Shown here one piece after another: positions 1 to 11,060 of a stretch of DNA of 64,000 nt (its first letter is position 1; every line of letters starts with the position of its first letter). The notes beneath the pieces were generated by a model. That model had not been told where the DNA came from and made no database searches. It worked only from the letters and a program-made list of their open reading frames with translations. The DNA is from PALSA-129 sp050014595 (GTDB taxonomy: Bacteria; Acidobacteriota; Terriglobia; Bryobacterales; Bryobacteraceae), in the NCBI GenBank assembly GCA_050014595.1, contig JBEKDA010000015.1, positions 1 to 64,000 on the forward strand, given 5' to 3'. The translations under genes and the position numbers were made by a program.

Positions 1-329
1 AGCCCGGCCATCCCAGCAGCTTTGTCAGTTCGTTGTCCCGCAAACCGCGAGTGTACCGAAATTAGCCAACTCATGAAAGCCATCCCTGCTTGAGGTCCAT
101 CGAATTCCTGCGCAGAGCCATCTTTCGATTTCCTTAGTGCAAAAAGTTTGTCACTCAATTTGCCCTGTTTTCAACCGTTTGCAAATTTCGCCGCCCGGTT
201 CCCACCCACCCCCATGCTACTTTTGAGTTGGATAAGAAGCTTGCGCTCGCCGCAAGTTTTCGCGTCCTTCACCTTCCTGGCCAGGAAGTGTCTTCGGTTT
301 TCGGTGGGGCCGGCGGCGGCGCCTGCCAT

Positions 330-361
330 TCTGACTTCCTGGACTTCCAACTTCTGACTCC
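330..361. repeat. Half-copy of the TCTGACTTC palindromic repeat
   Basis: The segment closely matches the right arm of the long palindrome at 2953-3052, with the same run of ATTCTGACTTCCT, GACTTC and ACTTCTGACT blocks. The left arm is absent here, so it cannot fold like the downstream copy. Confidence 0.55.
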
Positions 362-400
362 CATATCCCGCGAGGATATCCAGGCTTCGCCCCGTTTGCG

Positions 401-430
401 TTGTTTTCCGATGCGAATACCTTTTATACT
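401..430 (+). promoter_or_regulatory. Tentative sigma70-type promoter for hppA
   Basis: TTGTTT at 401-406 and TATACT at 425-430 are separated by 18 nt and lie about 40 nt before the hppA start. Only the pattern match supports it. Confidence 0.3.
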
Positions 431-468
431 GTGTTATCCACTAGTTCGTTACGGGAGGATTCTCTTCA

Positions 469-2946
<2,478 letters not shown>

Positions 2947-2952
2947 AAATCA

Positions 2953-3052
2953 GGAGTCAGAAGTCAGAAGACAGGAGTCAGAATGAAGGAGCGCGCTTCG
3001 CGCGGATTCTGACTTCCTCGACTTCAGACTTCTGACTTCCGGATTCTTTTTT
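2953..3052. terminator. Long palindromic repeat with T-run, probable terminator downstream of hppA
   Basis: The left arm (about 2953-2985, GGAGTCAGAAGTCAGAAG-type) pairs imperfectly over about 30 bp with the right arm (about 3008-3040). A tip hairpin, GCGCG-CTT-CGCGC, sits at 2991-3003. Six T follow at 3047-3052, as in an intrinsic terminator. A half-copy at 330-361 shows that it is also a dispersed repeat. The end of the element overlaps the likely promoter of the next gene. Confidence 0.65.
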
Positions 3053-3069
3053 CGCTACAATCTCATCTC

Positions 3070-4638
3070 ATGCACTATCCGCTTACGCCCATCCGCTGCC
3101 TCTACCGCGCCGTAGATCTTTACCCGTCGAAGGTCGGCGTGGTCTGCGGCTCCAGCCGGTTTACTTACGCCGAGTTCGGCGAGCGCTGCGAGCGCCTGGG
3201 CGCCGGCCTGCTCATCCAAGGCGTCCGGCCCGGGGACCGCGTCGCCTACCTCAGCTTCAACACCCACCAGCTTCTGGAGGGCTACTTTGGCGTCCTGCTG
3301 GCCGGCGCCATCGTGATGCCTCTGAATGTGCGGCTCACCGCTTCCGAGCTCACCGCCATCCTCAACCACGCCGAGCCGCGCCTGGTGATTTACGAATCCG
3401 ATTTCGCCGAGACTGTCGCCCAACTGCGCCCGGCCTGCCCCCACGTGCGCGCCTGGATCGAGATCGGTGCGCCTTACGAAGAGCTGCTCTCGCACGGCCT
3501 CGTGCAGCGCCCCGACCCTTTCTCGATAGACGAAACCGCCATCGCCGAGCTGTTCTACACCTCCGGTTCCACCGGAACGCCCAAGGGCGTGATGCTCTCC
3601 CACCGCTCGCTCTATCTGCATACGCTGTACGTGAATGGAGTCTTTGCCAGCGACGATTCCGGCGTCGAGCTCCACACCATCCCGCTGTTCCACGCCAACG
3701 GGTGGGGCCGCCCGCAGTCCTGCACGTTTCTCGGTATGCGCCAGGTGATGGTGCGGCGCTTCGATCCGCGCGAGGTGCTCGCCCTGATCCAGCGGGAGCG
3801 CGCCAACAGCATGGCCATGGTCCCCACCATGGCCAACGCGCTGCTCAACGAACCCACGCTCGCCGGCTACGATCTCTCAAGCATGCGCCACATCGTGCTG
3901 GGCGGCGCCGCGGCATCGCCCGAACTGGTGGCGCGCCTCGACGCGGTGTTCCATTGCCGCATCGAAGCCGGCTACGGCATGACCGAAACCTGCCCCGTGG
4001 CCACTTCCTCGCGCCCCAAAGACGGCGTGGTCTTCGCCAATGAGGAGGACCGCTGGCGCCGCCAGTCGATGACCGGCTGGCCCGTGCCCGGCTGCGAAAT
4101 CCGTGTGGTCGATTCTTACAGGAACGATGTGCCGCGCGACATGCTCTCGATCGGCGAGGTGGTCATTCGCGGCGACATCGTGATGGACGGTTACTACAAG
4201 GAGCCGCGGGCCACCGAAGCCGTCATGACCAACGGCTGGCTGCACACCGGCGACATGGCAGTCTGGGACCAGGACGGCTGGCTGCAGATCGTCGACCGCA
4301 AGAAGGACATCATCATCAGCGGCGGCGAAAACATTTCCTCCATCGAAGTCGAGCGGGCCATCTTCGCGCACCCCGCGGTTCTGGAATGCGCGGTGGTTTC
4401 CGCGCCCGATGCGAAATGGGGCGAAGTGCCGGCCGCTCACGTGGTCGTCAAGCCGGGTCACACGCTCGACGAGCAGCAGCTCCGCGCTTTCCTGGAAGAC
4501 CGCATCGCGCGCTTCAAGATGCCGCGGCGCTTCCTGTTCTCGACCGGCCCGCTGCCCAAGACCGGCACCGGCAAAATCCTCAAGCGCCAATTGCGCGAAT
4601 CTTTCTGGGCCGGGCACAGCCAGCGTGTCCAAGGGTAA
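3070..4638 (+). CDS. Long-chain-fatty-acid-CoA ligase-like AMP-binding synthetase
   Basis: ANL-superfamily enzyme that activates a carboxylic acid with ATP to an acyl-adenylate and then transfers it to CoA. Visible motifs are YTSGSTGTPKGVMLS (P-loop, about 163-177), GYGMTET, GWLHTGD, DRKKDIIISGGENISS (hinge and A8) and the C-terminal PKTGTGKILKRQLRE with the catalytic Lys. The length of 522 aa is normal for the family, and the protein appears soluble. TACAAT at 3056-3061 lies 8 nt before the ATG with no Shine-Dalgarno, so the mRNA may be leaderless. The exact acid substrate cannot be told from sequence. Confidence 0.92.
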   Translation: MHYPLTPIRCLYRAVDLYPSKVGVVCGSSRFTYAEFGERCERLGAGLLIQGVRPGDRVAYLSFNTHQLLEGYFGVLLAGAIVMPLNVRLTASELTAILNHAEPRLVIYESDFAETVAQLRPACPHVRAWIEIGAPYEELLSHGLVQRPDPFSIDETAIAELFYTSGSTGTPKGVMLSHRSLYLHTLYVNGVFASDDSGVELHTIPLFHANGWGRPQSCTFLGMRQVMVRRFDPREVLALIQRERANSMAMVPTMANALLNEPTLAGYDLSSMRHIVLGGAAASPELVARLDAVFHCRIEAGYGMTETCPVATSSRPKDGVVFANEEDRWRRQSMTGWPVPGCEIRVVDSYRNDVPRDMLSIGEVVIRGDIVMDGYYKEPRATEAVMTNGWLHTGDMAVWDQDGWLQIVDRKKDIIISGGENISSIEVERAIFAHPAVLECAVVSAPDAKWGEVPAAHVVVKPGHTLDEQQLRAFLEDRIARFKMPRRFLFSTGPLPKTGTGKILKRQLRESFWAGHSQRVQG

Positions 4639-4699
4639 TTGACACTGTTCAGCAGGTTTGGATAGACTCCTGGGTGTCCGACCAAAGGAGAAACCGCCG

Positions 4700-5170
4700 A
4701 TGCTGCGATTCATGTTGCTGACTGGATGCGTGAGCCTGATGGCCCTGACCATGGCCTGCTCGAAGGATACGAGCGCAGCCGATGCGCAGGCCATCAAAGA
4801 CAAAGAAGTTGCCTGGAGCAAGGATTGCGCCTCAAAGGACCCGGCCAAGTTCGCCTCGTATTACGCCGACGACGCGACTTTCATGATGCCCAATGAGCCC
4901 ATCCTCCATGGCGCGTCCAACGTCAAGGGGGCGGTAGGCCCCATGATGCAGGACCAGAATTTCGCGCTCTCGTTCCAGGGCGACAAGGTCGAAGTTTCGG
5001 GCGACCTGGCTTACACGCAGGGCACCTACAGCATGACCACGACCGACCAAAAAGGCAATCCGGCCACCGACAAAGGCAAGTACCTGACAGTCTGGAAGAA
5101 ACAGGCCGACGGCAGTTGGAAGGTCATCGAAGACATCTTCAACAGCGACCTGCCCGTCGGCGGCAACTAG
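4700..5170 (+). CDS. SnoaL/DUF4440-like lipoprotein
   Basis: A small secreted lipoprotein of 156 aa. The N terminus MLRFMLLTGCVSLMALTMAC is a lipoprotein signal with Cys20 as the likely lipidated residue. The mature part (KEVAWSKDCASKDPAKFASYYADDATFMMPN, then a C-terminal VWKKQADGSWKVIEDIF strand) is typical of the NTF2-like DUF4440/SnoaL fold, whose members bind small ligands or act as simple enzymes. AAAGGAG at 4684-4690, 9 nt upstream, fixes this ATG over the longer frame beginning at 4658. The gene ends at a strong hairpin shared with the convergent tdk gene. The specific function is unknown. Confidence 0.85.
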   Translation: MLRFMLLTGCVSLMALTMACSKDTSAADAQAIKDKEVAWSKDCASKDPAKFASYYADDATFMMPNEPILHGASNVKGAVGPMMQDQNFALSFQGDKVEVSGDLAYTQGTYSMTTTDQKGNPATDKGKYLTVWKKQADGSWKVIEDIFNSDLPVGGN

Positions 5171-5180
5171 GCCGCAAAAC

Positions 5181-5227
5181 GGGGACTGCTATCCAATTCC
5201 CGCCTTTGGAATTGGATAGCTGTCCCC
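5181..5227. terminator. Near-perfect 20-bp hairpin between convergent genes
   Basis: Arms 5181-5200 and 5208-5227 (GGGGACTGCTATCCAATTCC and its complement) match at 19 of 20 positions around a 7-nt loop. The hairpin lies 10 nt after one stop codon and 13 nt from the opposing one, as expected of a bidirectional terminator. The clean A+T-flanked arms also resemble a dispersed repeat unit. Confidence 0.6.
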
Positions 5228-5240
5228 GGTTTGCCCAACG

Positions 5241-5855
5241 CTACGCCTTCGGTTCCCGCACCTTGGCTTTGACAAAGTCCATCTCCACCTGCTTGGGGAT
5301 GCCGGGCTCGAAGCAGCGCCGGCAGCGGGCTTCGTACATGTCGGAGCCGGCCACCACGATCAGGTCGTCGGAGCCGCGCAGCCGTTGGGTATGCTTGGCG
5401 GGGTTGCCGCAGCGGACGCAAATGGCCAGCGTCTTGGTGATGGACTCGGCGTGCGCCAGCAGATCGGGAATGGGGGCAAAGGGGCGGCCCAGGTAGTCGG
5501 TGTCGAGGCCAGCGATGATCACCTGCTTGCCGCTGTCGGCGAGGCGCTGCGCAACGTCCACCAGACCCGGGCCCATGAAGTTGGCTTCATCGATGCCCAC
5601 CACTTCCGAGCGCCAGTCGATCCGCTCGGCGATTTCGGCCGAGTTGGCCACCACTTGCGACTTCATGCGGAGATCGCCGTGGGAGACGATCTCATCATCG
5701 GAGTAGCGCTTGTCAATCGATGGTTTGAAGACTTCGACGCGTTTGCGCGCGATCATGGCGCGGCGCAGGCGCCTGATCAGCTCTTCGCTCTTGCCCGAGA
5801 ACATGGGCCCGCAGATCACTTCGATCCATCCGACGTTGCCGGTGATGATGTCCAT
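5241..5855 (-). CDS. tdk: Thymidine kinase (type II)
   Basis: Phosphorylates thymidine to dTMP with ATP in the pyrimidine salvage pathway; cytoplasmic. The P-loop GPMFSGKS lies at residues 16-23 and IDEANF at 87-92 contains the general base Glu89. Four zinc-binding cysteines are C145, C148, C177 and C180. Length (204 aa) and motif order match bacterial type II enzymes. The start is ATG at 5855. The gene stands alone and converges with the lipoprotein gene at 4700-5170. Confidence 0.95.
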   Translation of the reverse strand: MDIITGNVGWIEVICGPMFSGKSEELIRRLRRAMIARKRVEVFKPSIDKRYSDDEIVSHGDLRMKSQVVANSAEIAERIDWRSEVVGIDEANFMGPGLVDVAQRLADSGKQVIIAGLDTDYLGRPFAPIPDLLAHAESITKTLAICVRCGNPAKHTQRLRGSDDLIVVAGSDMYEARCRRCFEPGIPKQVEMDFVKAKVREPKA

Positions 5856-5935
5856 ACGAACCGTTCAGCATGGCACAAATGGAGGCCGCGAATCCAGTAG
5901 GCTGGCATGGCCCTTGTGGACCGCCTGCCAGTGGC

Positions 5936-6064
5936 TCACTTGGCTCCCAGGCTCGACAGCACCTTATCGAGCTTGTCCAGTTGCGCGTCGCTCTGGTGAA
6001 GCCGGCAAGATTGCTCTTGAACATAATGCAGTTTCGCCTCCGGGACCGCCTTCGTCTGCCCGGT
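5936..6064 (-). pseudogene. Possible C-terminal gene remnant
   Basis: A 42-codon open stretch between a TAA at 6065-6067 and a TGA at 5936-5938 reads like real protein (VPEAKLHYVQEQ, then DAQLDKLDKVLSSLGAK) but has no start codon. The family was not recognised. It may be the tail of a lost gene or a chance frame. Confidence 0.25.
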
Positions 6065-6118
6065 TTAGGTTACCCTGTCCTCTGAGGCATGCCACTTGCC
6101 GAGGAGGGATTGACGATC

Positions 6119-7330
6119 ATGTCAGTGTGCGCCACAGTACGCGTGTTCAGCCTGCTAGCCGGCGCCATAATCGCGAGCCCGGCTCCGGCCAAATCCCTGG
6201 CGATCGTTGATGCTCTGGTCTACCCTTCGGCGACTGCCGCGCCGCTTCCTCACGCAGCCGTCCTCATGGAGGACGGCAGGATTGTTGCCGTCGGAGAACG
6301 CATCCAAATTCCGGCCGACGCCGAAGTGATCCGGTGCAGCGGCTGCGCGGTGATGGCGGGGTTCTGGAATTGCCACATCCACTTTACAGAACCCAAGTGG
6401 GAAAATGCGGCAGCGCAGCCGGCGCAGAAGCTTGTCGAGCAACTGCGATCTATGCTCTTGCGCTCCGGCTTTACAACCGTCGTTGACACGGCATCCATGC
6501 TGGCGAATACGGCGGCCCTGCGCCGCCGGATCGAATCGGGTGAGATTCCGGGCCCGCGGATCCTTACCGCGGGCGTTCCCATTTACCCGCCGGACGGAGT
6601 CCCGTACTATGTGAAAGAGAGTTTACCTCCCGCAATTCTGGCGCAGATCATCCCACCCCGGAACCCCAGGGAAGCGGCGGCAGCCGCCGAACTCGACATA
6701 CAAAATGGCGCCGATATCATCAAGTTATTTACCGGTTCCTGGATATCGCGTGGGAGCGTTTTGCCGATGCCCGAGGCAATCGCGAAGGCAGCAGTCACCG
6801 TAGCGCATAAGCATCATCGGCTGGTGTTTGCCCATCCGTCCAACCTCGCTGGAATTAAAGTTGCGATTTCGAGCGGAGTGGATGTCCTGGCACACGCTCC
6901 CGACGACACTCGCGATGTGAACGACACGGTTCTCCGGGAGGCCCTCGCCAATCATATGGCGATGATCCCTACTTTCAAGCTATTCAGCGGGGCAACCAAT
7001 ATCGCCGATATCCGCCGCATCGTTCGCCGATTCCACGATCTTGGTGGTGAGCTGATGTTTGGAACCGACACGGGCTATCTCACCGACTATGACGTTGGGG
7101 AGGAGTTTCAGCAGCTTGGGAAGATGGGGCTGGATACAGTTGAGATCCTGCGCATGCTGACTGAGAATCCAGCCCGGAGATTCGGTTTGCAAGCGGAACG
7201 AGGTCGAATTGCGCCGGGGATGATCGCGGACGTTACCATTCTTGAGTCCGATCCGGCGGTTGACCTCGCCGCATTTTCGCATGTCCGCTGCGTGATTCGC
7301 GGCGGAGGCGTCATCTACAATTCCCATTAG
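6119..7330 (+). CDS. Exported amidohydrolase, imidazolonepropionase-like
   Basis: Metal-dependent hydrolase of the amidohydrolase superfamily; substrate unknown, possibly a cyclic amide or dipeptide. HIH at residues 86-88 is the first metal pair, IIKLFTG carries the usual carboxylated Lys, and HKHHRLVFAHPS, VLAHAPDD and GTDTGYL supply later His and Asp ligands. The N terminus (VRVFSLLAGAIIASPAPA) is a signal peptide, so the enzyme is probably periplasmic. GAGGAGGG at 6101-6108 with 10 nt spacing selects this ATG rather than 6089. The length of 403 aa is normal. No operon partner is visible. Confidence 0.9.
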   Translation: MSVCATVRVFSLLAGAIIASPAPAKSLAIVDALVYPSATAAPLPHAAVLMEDGRIVAVGERIQIPADAEVIRCSGCAVMAGFWNCHIHFTEPKWENAAAQPAQKLVEQLRSMLLRSGFTTVVDTASMLANTAALRRRIESGEIPGPRILTAGVPIYPPDGVPYYVKESLPPAILAQIIPPRNPREAAAAAELDIQNGADIIKLFTGSWISRGSVLPMPEAIAKAAVTVAHKHHRLVFAHPSNLAGIKVAISSGVDVLAHAPDDTRDVNDTVLREALANHMAMIPTFKLFSGATNIADIRRIVRRFHDLGGELMFGTDTGYLTDYDVGEEFQQLGKMGLDTVEILRMLTENPARRFGLQAERGRIAPGMIADVTILESDPAVDLAAFSHVRCVIRGGGVIYNSH

Positions 7331-7385
7331 CTTATCTTTGGCCACCGGGTGGCCACTGGCCAGGTTGGGCCTTCCCCGCCCCGGG

Positions 7386-7405
7386 GCAGAAAAATGCGTC
7401 CGTCC
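7386..7405. repeat. 20-bp direct repeat, copy 1
   Basis: GCAGAAAAATGCGTCCGTCC is identical to 11000-11019 in the same orientation. Both copies are followed by short CCTTACGC-type pyrimidine-rich units. The two copies bracket the tail A/partner A gene pair. Confidence 0.75.
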
Positions 7406-7537
7406 CCTTTACGCCTTACGCTGGTTTCCCGTCCCCTGGTTTCCCTGGTTTCCGTACGCTCGCGATGGTCACCTGGGTTCCAGGCGGGCTGCTGTACGGT
7501 TTGTCCCCCCAAACGTAATGATCTTGGCGAGCCGCAG

Positions 7538-8377
7538 CTAACGCGTCGGACGTGTTTCGATTCTCACTTCATAAGGTAGTCGGAACCGCACACTGGTTTC
7601 CTGCCCTAGCGATGGAGAATCAGAGACTTCGAAATTGTAGGTAATGCGCACGCCGTCTTTGTGCTTGCCGGGCTCGAAGCGCCATGTGCTGAGGTTTTGC
7701 ATTGCCGAATCAACGAGCACAGCTTGCCGTTCGGGGGGATTCACCTTGGCATCAACGACAGCCAGGTCCGACAAGACCCCATCGCGCCGAATGTTCCCAG
7801 CAAGGATGACCCCTCCGGAGATTTTCGCCTTACCTTCGACAGAGGGGTAATAGATATGCTGAAACTCGAGAAGGCAACGACCATTAATCGCAAGCCTGCA
7901 GACGGGCGTACCTGTGACGGGCAGATCGATTCGCGTAGTCGAGGGCGAGTCCACTTCCTGACTGCGTACATCAGGCACGATGAGCAGGTGATTATCGTGC
8001 TTCTCTTTGCTATAAAAATAGTATCCATGTAATTTGGACTGATACTCCACTACCTTTGGCGATGGGTCTATCGAACCTGGTAAATAGCCCAGTGCCGCGT
8101 CCCGGGAGCTAAATATGTATGCCGCCACATCCCGCCCAGTGTATTTCTGTCTTAGCGCCCCCGCCAGACAGATCAACCGTTCTGGCGCGAAGTCCTCCAG
8201 TCGAATGCTGATGTCTATGCTGATGCCTGATGCGTTGTCCTCCCAAGTTCGGCCCCTGCGGTAGTGAGGCACATTGCAAGCGCCGAACGCGTAGATCGCC
8301 TCAAAGAGGGCAACCGTTACGAGGAGTGGCCGTGCGGCCATGCGATTCAGGGCTCTACATCTTTCCATAATCGTCAT
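7538..8377 (-). CDS. Exported protein with TonB-C-like domain, partner of tail A
   Basis: Unrecognised 279-aa protein. Residues 8-35 contain a hydrophobic export segment (PLLVTVALFEAIYAFGAC), possibly a lipoprotein signal. The C-terminal 90 residues (GVILAGNIRRDGVLSDLAVVD, then MQNLSTWRFEPGKHKDGVRITYNFEV) resemble the TonB C-terminal domain found in many acidobacterial secreted proteins. ATG at 8377 is chosen because it overlaps the TAA of the upstream gene by 1 nt (TAATG), implying translational coupling. A TTG at 8392 is the alternative. The tight pairing with tail A, and the parallel pairs upstream, make a binding or protective partner role possible; this is inference only. Confidence 0.7.
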   Translation of the reverse strand: MTIMERCRALNRMAARPLLVTVALFEAIYAFGACNVPHYRRGRTWEDNASGISIDISIRLEDFAPERLICLAGALRQKYTGRDVAAYIFSSRDAALGYLPGSIDPSPKVVEYQSKLHGYYFYSKEKHDNHLLIVPDVRSQEVDSPSTTRIDLPVTGTPVCRLAINGRCLLEFQHIYYPSVEGKAKISGGVILAGNIRRDGVLSDLAVVDAKVNPPERQAVLVDSAMQNLSTWRFEPGKHKDGVRITYNFEVSDSPSLGQETSVRFRLPYEVRIETRPTR

Positions 8378-10998
8378 TATTTTCCAGCGCAACCATTTTG
8401 TTCCAATACGGTGTTGATGATGACCGTCGGACCTGGGGGCAATATCTTGCCGGTCAACAAATTGTACAGATCAGGGTCGTCCAACCCCGTCAGGTTGTGA
8501 AGACTCTCGTGTAGAATCGTGGCTTGCGTCAGATTCTTCAGTGCGTTTTTCTGGGTGGCAATGTAAGCGTCGGTACCTGGGGGCTGGGTTTGGGCACTGG
8601 CCACCGTTCCGCTCCAATGCCCGCCGTCCCAGTACTGACTGCAGACAGCGACCTTTTGGAAAAGTGGCCACGTCGGCTTTTGCGTGTCTTTCTGGGTCCA
8701 TTCTCCCGCAGCATACAGACTGAGATTGGAGAGGAGGCCGTCGTAGGCGACTTGTCTTGTGACCGCAGTTGTAAGCTGACTAAAATAGGGAGCCCTTTGA
8801 GGGTTCGAATTGAAAAATGTGGAGCATCTTGATGTTGGGGTCAGTGAACCCAGGACAGTCAGGAGGTTCTGTTTCAAAGAGCTAAATTGCGGCAAGGCCG
8901 TCCCGCCGAGCTGTATTTTGTCGGTGCCAAGCTTGCAACTCGACGCTCCGGCAGACAGGAACCATAGCGGCAATCCCTCGGATAATCCAAGATTTGGGAC
9001 AGAAGTCGCGTTACCGGACGGGTTTCCACCGAACAGCGACCAGAAGCCCGCACCAAAGCCGACCCAAGAGTAGTCGAGTTGCAGGCCTGATGTTCCGATA
9101 GTATAAATCTGTCCGGCCCAGTTCGGCTGACTCGGGACGGCTACCTGCCCAGTAGCATTTCCGTTCTGATCGTAGGTGATTCCGGACTGGCCGATCACGC
9201 CGCCGTCGGCGGTGGCGATCTGCGGCTGTTCGTTGGGCACCATCCAGCGCACGTTCCCGGTGGCGTCGAAGGCGACCATGTCGTTATTGCCGGTGTTCCC
9301 ATCTTCCGCGTAGCCGACAAACGAACCGTCCTGTGCCTGCAGGACCGGCACGACAGTCGCGGTTTGGCCTGGTACCTGCGGCGCGCTGACAACGCTTGCG
9401 CTGGCGCCTGTCGTTAGCGCCATGCCAAACGTCGGGGGAGGCAGCCCATCGTCAAAACGGGGTGTGGTCCCCGACACGCGATACCCTCGGCTGGGCCGAT
9501 GTAGGCTATGAGGCGCTGTCGCTACCATCGGTGCTAGTTGGTAACCCAGTTCCCAGGTGAGCAAGATTCCCTGGTCGGCGTTGGTGATTGTGTTGACCGA
9601 GAGATACTGATTGGCACAAAGAGGCCAGTCGGCAACCCAGTTCATAACCTCGAACTTGTCATACGCGCCGCTACTGTTTATCCGCAGAAGCATAAAGTGC
9701 GTAATCTGGGGTGTATCTCCATCGCAATGGTTGTTATACGTGTACGGCAGGTAGGCATAGCCGTCGCCCGCAATGATAAAACTGTAGGCGCCAAACTCAA
9801 GGTTGGCTGCCAATGGGTGACCCGACGAGGTGTAGTTCACGGGCACGGTGAATTTCTGCGTGCCCGTGGTTGGATCAATGCCAATCACCGAGTCTTGCTG
9901 CCACCAGTCCGCGAAAGCGCCATAACCCTCGGTCTCCATCGCGAAGATGGTGCCATCGGTATGTATGCCCGGTTGGCCGGTCCACAGATTCGCCGACGTG
10001 GTCGACGTCTGAGCCGGGGGGATGTAGGCGGGATAGGGCTGCCCAGTAATTCCATCAAACTTCACAATCGAACCGGTCCAATTATTCGAGTCGCCGAATG
10101 ACAAGGCGACTAGGCCACCTTGGAAGTCCGGCAGAACGGGCTCCGAATAGGCTAACGCCTGACTCACGTCGGCGGTCCAGGCCGTTATGCCGTCGCTGGT
10201 GATGGCTTGGACCGTCCCGTCGTTCTGGAAGGCGAACACATCCGCTACGCCGCTTGCGCTGGGAACCGCCGGCACTATGTTCGTGACTCCCGATCCGTTG
10301 CCGGGATTGGACCAAACCACCGTTCCCAGGGCGAGCGCGCCAGCGGAAACCGTGACGTCGGCGGACGCGGTGCCGGCCGTAATCGTTATGTGTCCGGCGG
10401 CTTTGGCTGTTAGAAGCGGCGGGTCGTCGGTCGACAGGCTCACCACCGTCGTGTCGCTCGATGCCCAGGTCAGTCCCGTCACGGGTTGCCCGGTTGGACT
10501 TAACGCCTGGATGGTATGGGTGTCGCCCACCACCATGTTGAGCATGGCGGGCGTCACCGTGTTGCCGCCCGCTACCGGCACGATAAAGCCAAACGACTTG
10601 CTCCACACGCCATTCTGTTGAACCCGCGCAATGCCGGTCACCGCCGTGGGAGCCACCGCGGCCACTATCTGCGTATCGCTCCAACTGAGGACCTGGCCAG
10701 CGGTGCTACCCAGCCAAACTGTGCCGCTGCCCTGAAGGGAGCCGAAGCCGGCGCCGGTAAACGTGACGGAAGTTCCGGGGAGTCCCGAGGCCGGGCTGAC
10801 GCTCGCGAGCTGAAGCGTATTCACCGTAAATGCAAACCCCCCACCGCTCATGACGCCGTTCTGCAAGACCTAGACGTTGCCGGAGGCCGCTCCAGCGGCT
10901 ACCAGTGCGACGATCTGGGTATCGCTCCAGCTTTGCACCACGCCATTCAAGGTGCCCAGCCAAACTTGGCCGCTGCCTTGGGCAGCGCAACAGGCCCG
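8377..10998 (-). pseudogene. Tail A: 5'-truncated TIG/Ig-like/propeller protein with HESLH C-terminal domain
   Basis: The main open frame (8377-10866, 829 aa) begins inside one IPT/TIG domain. It continues with a full TIG domain, a BIG2/Ig-like domain (about 115-190), a long propeller-like region rich in DGT-type loops, and a unique C-terminal domain with HESLH at about 786-790 followed by NLTGLDD, a zincin-like motif. The frame also encodes TIG sequence upstream of 10866 (GQVWLGTLNGVVQSWSDTQIVALV), but an in-frame TAG at 10870-10872 interrupts it. Homology stops near 10985-11000, next to the 20-bp repeat. There is no signal peptide or promoter. It is therefore an orphan tail, probably untranslated unless recombined with a head or read through. 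The propeller part is closely similar to tail B. Confidence 0.75.
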
Positions 10999-10999
10999 A

Positions 11000-11019
11000 G
11001 CAGAAAAATGCGTCCGTCC
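11000..11019. repeat. 20-bp direct repeat, copy 2
   Basis: Identical to 7386-7405 and in direct orientation. It lies exactly where the TIG homology of tail A stops and just beyond the partner B stop codon, so it marks a rearrangement boundary. Confidence 0.75.
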
Positions 11020-11060
11020 GCCTTACGCTCCCTTACGCTCTACGCTCGATTCGACCCCGA

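Larger units (their letters stand above)
1..468. other. Intergenic region upstream of the pyrophosphatase gene, no gene supported
   Basis: No open frame here has a convincing start, codon use or recognisable protein. The stretch contains a half-copy of a palindromic repeat (330-361) and a tentative promoter (401-430) for the downstream gene. The first bases may be the end of a feature outside the window. Confidence 0.6.
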
